Assembly (NCBI GenBank): GCA_903825945.1
Contig: CAIKCJ010000044.1
Coordinates: forward strand, 1 to 35,218
DNA from: an uncultured Actinomycetes bacterium
GTDB taxonomy: Bacteria > Actinomycetota > Actinomycetes > Nanopelagicales > Nanopelagicaceae
Direction: 5' to 3'
DNA: 35,218 nt
Shown piece by piece: positions 7,804-16,536 of the stretch; the first letter of the stretch is position 1; every line of letters begins with the position of its first letter. The translations under genes were made by a program, and so were the position numbers. The notes below the pieces were generated by a model that saw nothing but the letters and a program-made list of their open reading frames with translations, was not told the origin of the DNA and made no database searches.

Positions 7804-9663
7804 TTAGAAGTGCCACTTCCAGAAGTTCCAGAAGAGAGTTGGCGATAGTGGAGCTGGAACAATACCTGAGAGGGTGCTTGTCGCTGCTGTCACTGTTGGG
7901 TTCTGGAAGATACCTAGGAAGAAGGCATCTGAGTTGATCTGACGCTCTGCATCAACCTGGAGCACACGTACCTGTGAAGGTATAAGTGTCTTAGCCTGAA
8001 GCTTCTTGCAATCAGCATCTACACGGGCATTTGAATAACCTGTGTAGTTCGATCCTGCGCCAGTCTGGAAAGTGCCACATGCTTGCGCATCTTGTGGAAC
8101 AGCAGTCTGATCGAAGATGAAGAAGTGAGCATCGTAGGTAGAGCTTGTGAGCTTTCCACCCCAACCAGCTGTTGCTGGTGCCGTGACCTTGAAACCAGCT
8201 TGTGCTTCAGCAGCAATAATCAAAGCTGCTTCAGATGCACGACGTGTGTTTCCTGGTGAACCCCAGAGAAGGTTGATTGAGATTGGTGTGGTTCCGTTAC
8301 CGGCAGTTGGGTACCACTTCTTGACCAAAGCAAGTGCCTTGGCAGTACGTGATGCCTGTGTGCCTGATGAGTAACCAACAGAGTTGTTTTCTGCAGCAAC
8401 CGTTGCATAGCTTGGGTTACCTGGAAGTGTCCAAGTTGATCCCAAAACAGTAGCTGAAGGGTTGATTGGCTTGATCAGCTTGTTGACGATGTCTTCACGT
8501 GGGTAAGCGAGCAAGAATGCTTGACGCAAATCTGCTGCCTTCTGTCCACCTGACATTGCGAATGGGCCTGTGTAAGGAGTTCCATCAGATGACGCTACGC
8601 GCAGTTCAATGTGCTCGTAAGCCAATGATGATGTTGTTGAAACATCGACACCGCTAATTGCGTGCAATTGAGCAACTGTGTCAGCTGTTGGTTGACCCTG
8701 GTAAACATCGATGTCCTTGTTGGCTAGAGCCTGAGCTGATGGTGAACCATCGGCAATGCCCTGCTGGATGACCATTGTTGTGATGCCAGATAGTGCTGGA
8801 CCTGAGTTGTACTTAGGGTTAGCAACCATCTTGATCTGGTTTGCATCGATTGATGACACAACATATGCGCCGTTTCCGACAGCAATCAGCGGATTGCTTG
8901 AGCTATCAAATGTGGTGGTATCAAAACCAGTGCTAAATACAGCGCCCATAGCCTTGATTGCTGCGGCGTTGTATGAGGTGAAATCAGCCAAGAACTTGTT
9001 CGAAGCAGCTGAACCAGCAGCAACGGTTGGAAGTGTCTTTGAACCTGCTGCAAGAAGCTCGTATACGTGAGCTGGCATTGGAGAAGATGGTCCGTTGAGG
9101 ATTGGATCTGGAATAGCTGTGCTGTACTTGAATGTAGCGCTCATGTGATCTGCGCTAACGGTTGGTAGGCCAACGATGTATTGATCGTATACGCCGCCGT
9201 AGTTGAGTCCAGCCCAGACAGGTGTATCTGCAGTGTTTGGATCAGGAAGACCAGCCTTCTTGAAGTATGCAGAGCTTGCTGTGAGGTGGAATGGGAGCAG
9301 GTCAATCGCTGTGATTGGGACTCCATCAGACCACACGCGGCCTGGAGCAACCGTGTAAGTCACTTCGAAATCGCCAGGAGCGTTCTTTGTAATCTTGTAT
9401 GAACCAATTACTGGGTTAGGGACGATGTTGAGCTTGTCGTCGTAGTACCAGAATGGTGAGTTCGTGAGGTATGAAACATCTTGATTGATAACAATGTTGT
9501 TGTTCGGTGTTGCACCGTTGAACGATGTGAATGTGTTGCTCTCAACAACGATTGCAGTGTCGCGTGTCGCTGCATTCGCTGGGGCTGCAAGCGCACCAAC
9601 AGCTGCGAACGCAACTGCCGAGACGAGGGCAACGGCTGAGCGCGTATTGAAACGTGCCTTCAT
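7804..9663 (-). CDS. dppA: Peptide ABC transporter substrate-binding protein, family 5
   Basis: The 619-residue exported protein has a Sec signal peptide (MKARFNTRSAVALVSAVAFA... with a PANA-A cleavage site at about 31/32) and no lipobox cysteine. The body fits SBP_bac_5: GRVWSDGVPITAIDLL near the N terminus, and LRQAFLLAYPREDIVNKLI in the middle. It would deliver oligopeptides to the DppBC permease. A lipid anchor is usual in Gram-positive binding proteins, so its absence is notable; retention may rely on another mechanism. AAAGGAG stands about 6 bases before the ATG, unlike the leaderless neighbours. A terminator hairpin separates it from the permease genes. Confidence 0.93.
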   Translation of the reverse strand: MKARFNTRSAVALVSAVAFAAVGALAAPANAATRDTAIVVESNTFTSFNGATPNNNIVINQDVSYLTNSPFWYYDDKLNIVPNPVIGSYKITKNAPGDFEVTYTVAPGRVWSDGVPITAIDLLPFHLTASSAYFKKAGLPDPNTADTPVWAGLNYGGVYDQYIVGLPTVSADHMSATFKYSTAIPDPILNGPSSPMPAHVYELLAAGSKTLPTVAAGSAASNKFLADFTSYNAAAIKAMGAVFSTGFDTTTFDSSSNPLIAVGNGAYVVSSIDANQIKMVANPKYNSGPALSGITTMVIQQGIADGSPSAQALANKDIDVYQGQPTADTVAQLHAISGVDVSTTSSLAYEHIELRVASSDGTPYTGPFAMSGGQKAADLRQAFLLAYPREDIVNKLIKPINPSATVLGSTWTLPGNPSYATVAAENNSVGYSSGTQASRTAKALALVKKWYPTAGNGTTPISINLLWGSPGNTRRASEAALIIAAEAQAGFKVTAPATAGWGGKLTSSTYDAHFFIFDQTAVPQDAQACGTFQTGAGSNYTGYSNARVDADCKKLQAKTLIPSQVRVLQVDAERQINSDAFFLGIFQNPTVTAATSTLSGIVPAPLSPTLFWNFWKWHF

Positions 9664-9808
9664 GTGTTCTCCTTTATAGGTACGTTCTTACCCGACTGGT
9701 CTTTGAGCCACTGGTAAGGGGCCGAAAGGTGAACAGGTAATGACGTGAGGGTTAACAAGTAGGACCATCCTGCACCATTTGTCGCATTTATTTCAATAGT
9801 AATGGCCT

Positions 9809-9814
9809 TAGAGT
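9809..9814 (+). promoter_or_regulatory. -10 box of leaderless tgt transcript
   Basis: TAGAGT ends 6 bases before the tgt ATG at 9821. No Shine-Dalgarno site is present. Confidence 0.6.
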
Positions 9815-9820
9815 TGGGCT

Positions 9821-11086
9821 ATGAGCTCTACGTCATTCACCTTTTCAGAGACCGTAAGCCTGGAATTTAGGGGCACTGGCGTCGATAAAGGGGTAGGACT
9901 AGGCCGAGCGGGTGAGATTGTGACCCCCCATGGGGTGATCGCGACCCCAGCTTTTATCCCAGTTGGAACCAAGGCCACCGTTAAATCCGTCCTTCCGGAA
10001 TCCATGAAGGATCTCGGTGCCCAAGCAATTTTGGCTAATGCCTATCACCTCTACCTGCAGCCAGGTCCAGAGATCGTCGATGAGGCTGGTGGTGTGGGCT
10101 CGTTTATGAACTGGAGCGGTCCAACCTTCACAGATAGCGGCGGGTTCCAAGTTCTCTCGCTCGGCGTGGGCTTTAAAAAAGTGATTGCCATGGATACCGA
10201 AACTTTCAGATCGGATGAAGTAATTGCAGAGGGTAAAGATCGATTAGCACACGTTGATGATGACGGCGTGACATTTAAATCTCACCTCGATGGACAGATG
10301 CACCGCTTCACTCCAGAAGTTTCAATGCAGGTCCAACATCAACTTGGTGCTGACATCATCTTCGCATTTGATGAGTGCACCACGTTGCACAACACAAGAA
10401 GTTATCAAGAGCGTTCACTTGAACGTACTCGACTATGGGCAAAGCGTTGTTTGGTTGAACATGGGAGACTGACGATGGAGCGATCTCATCGCCCTTATCA
10501 AGCGCTCTTCGGAGTTCTCCAAGGCGCGCAATATGAGGACCTTCGTCGCAAGGCCGCGCAAGATCTCAGCGCACTCGATGAAGATGGAATCTCATTTGAT
10601 GGATTTGGTCTAGGTGGCGCGCTGAATAAAGCCGAACTTGGAACGATCGTTGGTTGGATGACAGAGGAGTTGCCACGCAACAAACCGCGCCATCTCCTCG
10701 GAATCGGCGAACCAGATGATCTCTTTACCGGCGTAGAAAATGGCGCAGATACTTTCGACTGCGTTGCACCATCTCGCCAGGCTCGAACGAGCGCAGTCTT
10801 CACGGAAGATGGTCGTGTCAATCTCACCAACGCAAGATATGCACGCGCGTTTAATCCGATAGATGCGAATTGCGATTGTTACACCTGCGCCAACTACACG
10901 GCCGCTTATGTAAGCCACCTATTTCGCGCAAAAGAGATGTCCGCCGCCACTTTAGCAACTATTCACAATGAGAGATTTATTGTTCGTTTAGTAGAGCGTA
11001 TGCGCCAATCGATCATCGATGGCAATTTCTTTGAATTTAAAGAGGACTTCCTCGGACGCTTCTACAGCGCAAAGAGCCCTGCTTAA
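9821..11086 (+). CDS. tgt: tRNA-guanine transglycosylase
   Basis: This enzyme exchanges guanine 34 of GUN-anticodon tRNAs for a queuine precursor (preQ1 in most bacteria). The 421-residue protein shows the family signatures: TDSGGFQVLSLG (substrate-site Asp), FDECTT, HLLGIGEPDDLF, the second catalytic Asp in NGADTFDCVAPSRQAR, and the zinc site CDCYTC with the later His in ATIHNERF. An N-terminal extension of about 25 residues precedes the barrel. No other queuosine genes occur in the window, so the precursor source is not visible. The gene converges on the MpaB-like gene with only 11 bases between stops. Confidence 0.96.
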   Translation: MSSTSFTFSETVSLEFRGTGVDKGVGLGRAGEIVTPHGVIATPAFIPVGTKATVKSVLPESMKDLGAQAILANAYHLYLQPGPEIVDEAGGVGSFMNWSGPTFTDSGGFQVLSLGVGFKKVIAMDTETFRSDEVIAEGKDRLAHVDDDGVTFKSHLDGQMHRFTPEVSMQVQHQLGADIIFAFDECTTLHNTRSYQERSLERTRLWAKRCLVEHGRLTMERSHRPYQALFGVLQGAQYEDLRRKAAQDLSALDEDGISFDGFGLGGALNKAELGTIVGWMTEELPRNKPRHLLGIGEPDDLFTGVENGADTFDCVAPSRQARTSAVFTEDGRVNLTNARYARAFNPIDANCDCYTCANYTAAYVSHLFRAKEMSAATLATIHNERFIVRLVERMRQSIIDGNFFEFKEDFLGRFYSAKSPA

Positions 11087-11097
11087 CCTAAAACTTC

Positions 11098-11982
11098 TTA
11101 TCCCCGAGCAATTCTCTCGCGCGCAACTTCCTGGCTAGGCGACTCTGCTCCCAAGACCCAACTCAGTAGCTGCAACACCTTTGAGCACGCCCAATGCCAC
11201 ACTCCTGAGACTTTCTTTAAACCCAAAATATTTCTCTGTTCTGGTGTCAATGTGTAGATCGCGCCATTGACTAAAACTTTGTAAAAAACCAAAGCACCCT
11301 TGCCAAGTGGTGGCTTAAGAATAAATTTCACTACCTCCTCGGTTTGCGGTCGAGCGCCGAGATCTTCGCGTAAAAAACTCTCCATAGTACTTTTTAATTC
11401 CGGGACTGATTGAGGGGCAGCTTTCAAGCCAAGCCCTATGGCGCTCTGGCTCCACTCTCGAACATATTCATCTGCACCTTTAGCAATGGGATACCCATAC
11501 GCTAAATGAGAAGTCAGAAATGAATCGGTAAAGGCACAATGCACCCAGAGTAGATAGCGCGGATCACTCGCGCGGTAATTAGTTTCTTCACCGATCATCG
11601 ATTGAAAGCTGCCAGAAACTTTTTGGTGCATTGCATTAACTCGCGCCGCTTCTTTAGCGATGGCTTCAGTGGACCCGAAGGTTGTAATTGTGAGCCAACG
11701 CGCTGTTCCGGCGAGTCGACCAAGAGGATCACTCTCATATCTGGAATGTTCACTTACCCCTGTAAGTGCAGCTGGATGGGTGGCCTGCAGTAGTAGTGCG
11801 CGCACTCCCCCAACTAATGTGGCGATGCACCCATGCACTTGCCAGACCGCACTATCTGGACCAAATAACCCAGGCCCAGAGCCTGCTGCGATGAGTTTTA
11901 CCCAATCAGGCCTGCCATCGGGACTTCCCGAGACAATTTCCCTAAATCGATTAGCCATCTTTCGTCGCACACTGGTGGCCAT
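11098..11982 (-). CDS. DUF2236 / MpaB-family oxygenase-like protein
   Basis: The 294-residue protein has the DUF2236 (MpaB/latex-clearing-protein catalytic domain) pattern: VGGVRALLLQATHPAALTGV, then SRYESDPLGRLAGTARWLT, then DPRYLLWVHCAFTDSFL. The family includes haem-b oxygenases, with His residues such as those in QATHPA and WVHCAF as likely ligands. The substrate here is unknown. No signal peptide is seen. The ATG at 11982 is set by a TAGAGT hexamer 6 bases upstream. Confidence 0.88.
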   Translation of the reverse strand: MATSVRRKMANRFREIVSGSPDGRPDWVKLIAAGSGPGLFGPDSAVWQVHGCIATLVGGVRALLLQATHPAALTGVSEHSRYESDPLGRLAGTARWLTITTFGSTEAIAKEAARVNAMHQKVSGSFQSMIGEETNYRASDPRYLLWVHCAFTDSFLTSHLAYGYPIAKGADEYVREWSQSAIGLGLKAAPQSVPELKSTMESFLREDLGARPQTEEVVKFILKPPLGKGALVFYKVLVNGAIYTLTPEQRNILGLKKVSGVWHWACSKVLQLLSWVLGAESPSQEVARERIARG

Positions 11983-11988
11983 TTCGAC

Positions 11989-11994
11989 ACTCTA
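11989..11994 (-). promoter_or_regulatory. -10 box of leaderless MpaB-like gene
   Basis: TAGAGT on the minus strand, 6 bases before ATG 11982; identical hexamer and spacing to tgt and the aquaporin gene. Confidence 0.6.
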
Positions 11995-12036
11995 GAACAG
12001 TCGGGGGCGCTTGGCGATTTAAGAGATATTCAGATT

Positions 12037-12070
12037 TCGGACATATTAATTAATCGGACATATTAATTAA
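12037..12070. repeat. Perfect 17-bp tandem repeat in a promoter region
   Basis: The unit TCGGACATATTAATTAA occurs twice without a gap (12037-12053 and 12054-12070), ending 14 bases before the -10 of the small membrane protein gene. Each copy contains the palindrome TTAATTAA. It covers the -35 region, so it could be a duplicated regulator site or a recent duplication. Confidence 0.9.
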
Positions 12071-12083
12071 TAGGAGCAATCGG

Positions 12084-12089
12084 TAGGCT
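12084..12089 (+). promoter_or_regulatory. -10 box of leaderless small membrane protein gene
   Basis: TAGGCT ends 6 bases before ATG 12096, favouring this start over the TTG at 12090. Confidence 0.55.
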
Positions 12090-12095
12090 TTGCCC

Positions 12096-12461
12096 ATGAA
12101 ACTTACACAGAATATTTTCTTGGCAATCCACATCCTCGCGGTAGCAGCGATGGTCCTCTTGCTCCTACGCCAGGCTGGCAAGAGCGTAAAGGCGATTCCT
12201 AAGGGATTTACTCACGCCGGACTTACCGCCCTCGTCGCAGGATTCGTCCTTACTGGAGTTCATCCAGCCCTTCACAAGCACTATCCACTTCAGTATGGGG
12301 CCCTGAACATGGGGACAGTTGCCGTCAAGCTTCTGGTCCTTGTGGCCGTCATAGTTTTGGCCTTCAAGCACCAAAAGCAAGAGTCAATCAAAACCTCTCA
12401 GTGGTGGACCCTGCTTGGCTTAATCGTGGTCAACATTGGCTTGGCAAGCACCCTTAAGTAA
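12096..12461 (+). CDS. Small four-helix membrane protein, unknown function
   Basis: I do not recognise a named family. The 121-residue protein has four hydrophobic segments at about 5-24, 43-59, 74-96 and 104-120, with short charged loops (KSVKAIPKG; HKHYPLQYG; KHQKQESIKTSQ). Two His residues lie in the second loop (HPALHKHYP). The layout resembles small actinobacterial integral membrane proteins annotated as hypothetical. It is monocistronic, preceded by the 17-bp tandem repeat and a leaderless -10. Confidence 0.75.
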   Translation: MKLTQNIFLAIHILAVAAMVLLLLRQAGKSVKAIPKGFTHAGLTALVAGFVLTGVHPALHKHYPLQYGALNMGTVAVKLLVLVAVIVLAFKHQKQESIKTSQWWTLLGLIVVNIGLASTLK

Positions 12462-12691
12462 GTGCGGTTCTTAGCTATCTAATCTCTTTAACTAAACCAA
12501 TTTTTGGGGTGTGTTGCGCTTAACTCTTAAGGTCAACTTGAGGTCGTAATCAAGATGTAACGCAAAGAACCCGTATCTGGCTGTCGCTGACTAGGGCTTC
12601 TTGAGTAAGTTGTACTCACTAGGCCCCTGAGCCTGATGGGCACGAGTTCCAAGTGTTAACGCCCATTTCACTAAGTAAACCTGGAGGAAAC
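12462..12691 (+). promoter_or_regulatory. Leader region of the nucleoside-binding protein gene
   Basis: This 230-base stretch has no gene. Near its 3' end are two possible stems: TGAGTA/TACTCA (12602-12607 with 12613-12618) and GCCC/GGGC (12623-12626 with 12638-12641). I could not match it to a purine, preQ1 or other riboswitch core, nor find a convincing -35/-10 pair. A long structured 5' leader would contrast with the leaderless genes nearby. Confidence 0.35.
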
Positions 12692-13735
12692 TTGAAGAAG
12701 TCTCTTAAAGTAACAGGCGTCGTTGCAGCTGCAGCGCTCGCTTTTGCTGGCCTTGCTTTGGCACCCGCCTCGCAAGCAGCAACACCTAAAGTATGTCTCG
12801 CACTTGATACCGGCGGCATCGACGATCACTCATTCAACGCTTCAGCCTGGGCCGGCGCTCAGACTGTTAAGTCACTCGCTAATGTTTCATACGTTGTAGC
12901 CGATGCAAATAACCCTGACTACACAGGCGAAGTGAATTCTCTTGTTAACAACAAGTGCAACCTCATCATTGGCGTTGGCTTCTTGATCACCTCTGCTATC
13001 GATGCAGCTGCAGTCAAGAACCCAACAATCAACTTCGCACAGGTTGATGATCCAGGTCTTGTTAACGGCAAGGCAATCGCAAACCTTCGTGGTCTCACAT
13101 TCGCAACAAATCAGGTCGGGTTCCTATCTGGTTACCTTGCTGCTGGATATTCAAAGACTGGCACTGTTGCGACATACGGCGGAATTAATATTCCACCAGT
13201 CACCATTTACATGGATGGCTTTGCTAAGGGCGCTGCGTACTACGCAAAGATCAACAAGAAGACAATCAAGGTTCTTGGCTGGGATCCAGCAGATCCTAAG
13301 ACCGGCGTATTCGTTGGCGACTTCTCAAGCCAGAACAAGGCGCTTCAGATCACAAAGAACTTCGAACAACAAGGTGCAGACGTTGTGTTCCCAGTTGCTG
13401 GTGGCCTAGAGCTCGCTTCAGCACAAGAAGCTGCTGCATCAAAGAAGTCAGTCGTCATTGGCGTTGACTCAGATGCTTATGGTTTGTACCCAACAGCACT
13501 TCATGGCGTCTGGTTGAACTCAGCACTCAAGGGTGTCGGAGCTTCAGTTGCAGCTGTCATCAAGGATCAAGCTGCTGGAAAGTTCAACAACGCTGCATAC
13601 GTTGGAACTCTTGCAAATGGTGGAACTGGCCTTGCTGGTTACCATGACCTTGCAGCCAAGGTTCCAGGCTCATTGCAGAACGCTGTACGTGCACTCGGCA
13701 AGGCAATTGCTACTGGCACAGTTTCAGCTAACTAA
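12692..13735 (+). CDS. Nucleoside-type ABC substrate-binding protein (BmpA/PnrA family)
   Basis: The 347-residue protein starts MKKSLKVTGVVAAAALAFAG with cleavage near SQA-A; there is no lipobox. The mature N terminus VCLALDTGGIDDHSFNASAW is the Bmp family signature, and VVFPVAGG and VVIGVDSDAYGL continue it. Bmp proteins bind nucleosides; the adjoining catabolic genes support that here. The start is TTG 12692 with GGAGG 4 bases upstream; the GTG at 12653 would add 13 residues that spoil the signal peptide. A strong terminator follows, so it is probably made in excess over the rest of the transporter. Confidence 0.92.
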   Translation: MKKSLKVTGVVAAAALAFAGLALAPASQAATPKVCLALDTGGIDDHSFNASAWAGAQTVKSLANVSYVVADANNPDYTGEVNSLVNNKCNLIIGVGFLITSAIDAAAVKNPTINFAQVDDPGLVNGKAIANLRGLTFATNQVGFLSGYLAAGYSKTGTVATYGGINIPPVTIYMDGFAKGAAYYAKINKKTIKVLGWDPADPKTGVFVGDFSSQNKALQITKNFEQQGADVVFPVAGGLELASAQEAAASKKSVVIGVDSDAYGLYPTALHGVWLNSALKGVGASVAAVIKDQAAGKFNNAAYVGTLANGGTGLAGYHDLAAKVPGSLQNAVRALGKAIATGTVSAN

Positions 13736-13754
13736 CCAGTTACCTAGGTAGTGC

Positions 13755-13797
13755 AAAAAAACCGAGAGAGTGAGTACTTCGCTCTCTCGGTTTTTTT
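13755..13797 (+). terminator. Terminator between binding-protein and ATPase genes
   Basis: ACCGAGAGAG (13761-13770) pairs perfectly with CTCTCTCGGT (13782-13791) and is followed by seven T; an A-run on the left makes it potentially bidirectional. As the downstream transporter genes lie on the same strand, it probably acts as a partial terminator or is bypassed by a second promoter. Confidence 0.9.
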
Positions 13798-13813
13798 GAT
13801 AGTTTTTCGCCAG

Positions 13814-13843
13814 TCAAGACCATTCAAGACCATTCAAGAAAAT
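13814..13843. repeat. Three 10-bp tandem repeats before the nucleoside ATPase gene
   Basis: TCAAGACCAT, TCAAGACCAT and TCAAGAAAAT follow each other directly, ending 17 bases before the GTG start. The period is close to one helical turn, as in tandem regulator sites, but no regulator is identified. Confidence 0.85.
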
Positions 13844-13860
13844 TGCAGAAAGAGGAACGA

Positions 13861-15363
13861 GTGTCACTAGAACTTCGCGGCATAACCAAGTCATTTGGCG
13901 CGCTAGTAGCAAACGACTCGATCGATTTACGTGTAGAACGCGGTGAGATTCACGCAATTCTTGGCGAGAATGGCGCTGGCAAATCCACGCTGATGAATAT
14001 CGTTTATGGTCTCCTCAAGGCAGATGCTGGCGAAATTTATGTAAACGACACACTTCAAGAGATTAATGAACCCAGCGATGCACTTGCAGCAGGAATCGGC
14101 ATGGTTCACCAACATTTCATGCTTGTCCCTGTCTTCACAGTCGCCGAGAACATCATCTTGGGACATGAAAAATCAAAGCGGAATGGAACACTTGACCTTG
14201 ACCAAATCCGCGCCGATATTAAGCGCGTATCAGACGAATTTGGATTCGAAGTCAACCCTGATGATCTCGTTGAAAATCTTCCTGTAGGAGTGCAGCAGCG
14301 CGTTGAGATTATCCGCGCGCTCATTTATGACGCCCAAGTTCTTATTCTGGATGAACCAACTGCAGTCTTAACACCTCAAGAGACCGATGAACTCCTCAAA
14401 ATTATGCAGAAACTTGCCGATAAAGGCACTTCAATCATTTTCATTACCCACAAACTTCGCGAAGTGAAGATCGTTGCTGACAAAATCACAATTATTCGGC
14501 GAGGAAAAGTAGTCGGAACAGCGCAACCATCTGCATCTCAAGAAGAGCTCGCCTCGCTCATGGTGGGACGCCACGTTGTGCTTAATCCAGATAAGGCCGC
14601 TCACCCTATTGGCGAGGTAGTTTTGAGCGTTAAAGATCTAGCCATTAAAGATCACTTTGGCCGCACTATCGTTAAAAACGTCTCCTTTGATGTGAAAGCT
14701 GGAGAAGTACTCGCTATTGCTGGAGTGCAAGGAAACGGACAGTCCGAGCTCGCTCAAGCAATGATCAATCTCGAAGAATTCGTCGAGGGCTCCATCAAGT
14801 TGGGTGATGATGAGATCGTCGGTAAGAGCGTCAAGCGAGCCTTAGATGATGGAATCGCATTTGTCCCCGAATCTCGCGAACTCGATGGGTTGATCTCTAC
14901 CTTCTCAATTGCCGAAAATCTGATCTTGGATCGACATGATGGCGCTCCTTATGCCAAAGGGATCAACTTGAATCCCAAGGTAGTCAAAGAGCAAGCGCAG
15001 GAAGATACGAAACTCTTTGATGTCAGATTCCAATCAGTTGATGATCCAATCTCCTCTCTTTCAGGGGGCAATAAGCAAAAGGTTGTTCTCGCTCGCGAAC
15101 TTTCCCGTCCCGTACGCCTGATAGTTGCATCGCAACCAACTCGTGGACTCGATGTTGGTTCTATCGAGTTTGTGCATGAGCGAATCTTGGCTGAACGCGA
15201 CATGGGGCGCGCAGTCCTTCTCTTTAGCACCGAGCTGGATGAAGTTCTCGCACTCGCAGACCGAGTCGCTGTGATGTACCGAGGTGAAATTTTGGCAATT
15301 GTTCCAAGCACTGTAACCCCGCAAGAGTTAGGTCTACTGATGGCAGGTGTCGTACATGCGTAA
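13861..15363 (+). CDS. Nucleoside/sugar ABC transporter double ATPase (NupO/YufO type)
   Basis: The 500-residue protein has two ABC domains as in ribose and nucleoside importers. The first has Walker A GENGAGKST (about 35-43), the divergent signature NLPVGVQQRVEI and Walker B LILDEPTAVLTPQE. The second has the degenerate Walker A GVQGNGQSE, signature SLSGGNKQKVVLAREL and ASQPTRGLDVGS, typical of this subfamily. The GTG start has AGAGGA about 5 bases upstream. The TTG at 13843 is in frame but less likely. The stop overlaps the first permease start by 8 bases. Confidence 0.93.
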   Translation: MSLELRGITKSFGALVANDSIDLRVERGEIHAILGENGAGKSTLMNIVYGLLKADAGEIYVNDTLQEINEPSDALAAGIGMVHQHFMLVPVFTVAENIILGHEKSKRNGTLDLDQIRADIKRVSDEFGFEVNPDDLVENLPVGVQQRVEIIRALIYDAQVLILDEPTAVLTPQETDELLKIMQKLADKGTSIIFITHKLREVKIVADKITIIRRGKVVGTAQPSASQEELASLMVGRHVVLNPDKAAHPIGEVVLSVKDLAIKDHFGRTIVKNVSFDVKAGEVLAIAGVQGNGQSELAQAMINLEEFVEGSIKLGDDEIVGKSVKRALDDGIAFVPESRELDGLISTFSIAENLILDRHDGAPYAKGINLNPKVVKEQAQEDTKLFDVRFQSVDDPISSLSGGNKQKVVLARELSRPVRLIVASQPTRGLDVGSIEFVHERILAERDMGRAVLLFSTELDEVLALADRVAVMYRGEILAIVPSTVTPQELGLLMAGVVHA

Positions 15364-16534
15364 ACCACTTCTGCGCTCTTTCTCGCTTCGCGCACTCATC
15401 CTGCCCGCTCTCGCATTTGCGCTGTCGATGTTTTTCGGAGGTCTGCTTATTGCCCTCTCGGATTCAAATGTTTTGCATAAGGCGAGCCATCCGATTGCAT
15501 TCATCAAGGCGGCGGGGGCTTCGGCCGGAAACGCTTATTTAGCGCTCTTTCAAGGAGCAATTTTTGATCCAGGGCTCGCAAAGCCACATCAGTGGTATCT
15601 GGCTTTTGGCCCGCTATCAGAATCTTTAGTAGGCGCCGCTCCCCTCATCCTCGCTGGATTGTCAGTAGCACTGGCATTTCGAGCGGGTTTATTTAATATC
15701 GGCGCTCAAGGCCAATTCATCTTTGGCGCAATGGCTGCCTCATACGTGGGATTCCACTTTCATATGCCGATTGGCATCCATCTAGTTGTCGCTGCGCTGG
15801 CAGGAACACTCCTTGGCAGCATCTGGGGTGGAATGGTCGGCTTGCTCAAAGCCCGTACCGGTGCTCATGAAGTAATTGTGACAATCATGCTTAACTACAT
15901 CGCCCTGTACTTCCTGCAATGGATATTGGGCACGACTACATTTCTTATTCCAGGACGTAACGATCCGATCGCTCCACCTGTTCTCCAATCGGCACGTCTG
16001 CCACTTCTTGCTGGCAGCAACTTCCGACTCAACGCTGGCATATTGGTAGCTTTCGCTGTTGCAGTATTTGTCTGGTGGCTCCTTAATAGAACCACGATCG
16101 GCTTTAAATTCCGCGCTGCAGGTGCCAATACATTTGCATCAAAGACGGCAGGCATCTCGGTTCCGTTTGTTATGACCAGCGCAATGGCCGTTGCTGGTGC
16201 GCTAGCAGGACTAGCTGGCGCAGTTCATGTACTTGGAGATAACTTCCAGCTGACATCTGGTGTCGCCGGTAACTTTGGTTTTGACGCGATCACCGTGGCG
16301 TTGCTTGGACGCGCAAAACCCCTAGGAACCGTTCTTGCCTCACTTCTCTTTGGAGCCCTCGGTGCGGGTGCAGCTGCTATGCAGGCCAAAACAAATACTC
16401 CGATCGATATCGTTCTTGTGATTCAGGCACTCGTAGTTCTCTTTATCGCAGCGCCAGATGTGGTGAAATCAATCTTTAGATTGAAAAGCCTCAAAACAGC
16501 TGGCGGGCTAGTTTCGAAGGGATGGAACGGATAA
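15356..16534 (+). CDS. Nucleoside ABC transporter permease 1 (NupP/YufP type)
   Basis: This 392-residue multi-spanning protein belongs to the BPD_transp_2 permeases: LFNIGAQGQFIFGAMAA, the conserved segment KARTGAHEVIVTIMLNYIAL, and FDAITVALLGRAKPLGTVLASLLFG. It pairs with the next permease to form the membrane channel. ATG 15356 lies inside the end of the ATPase gene; a GTG at 15347 would add three residues. Confidence 0.93.
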   Translation: MRKPLLRSFSLRALILPALAFALSMFFGGLLIALSDSNVLHKASHPIAFIKAAGASAGNAYLALFQGAIFDPGLAKPHQWYLAFGPLSESLVGAAPLILAGLSVALAFRAGLFNIGAQGQFIFGAMAASYVGFHFHMPIGIHLVVAALAGTLLGSIWGGMVGLLKARTGAHEVIVTIMLNYIALYFLQWILGTTTFLIPGRNDPIAPPVLQSARLPLLAGSNFRLNAGILVAFAVAVFVWWLLNRTTIGFKFRAAGANTFASKTAGISVPFVMTSAMAVAGALAGLAGAVHVLGDNFQLTSGVAGNFGFDAITVALLGRAKPLGTVLASLLFGALGAGAAAMQAKTNTPIDIVLVIQALVVLFIAAPDVVKSIFRLKSLKTAGGLVSKGWNG

Positions 16535-16536
16535 CC

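Noticed and set aside
12462-12691. Purine or preQ1 riboswitch before the nucleoside-binding protein gene
   Set aside because: The conserved cores of these classes were looked for by eye and not found.
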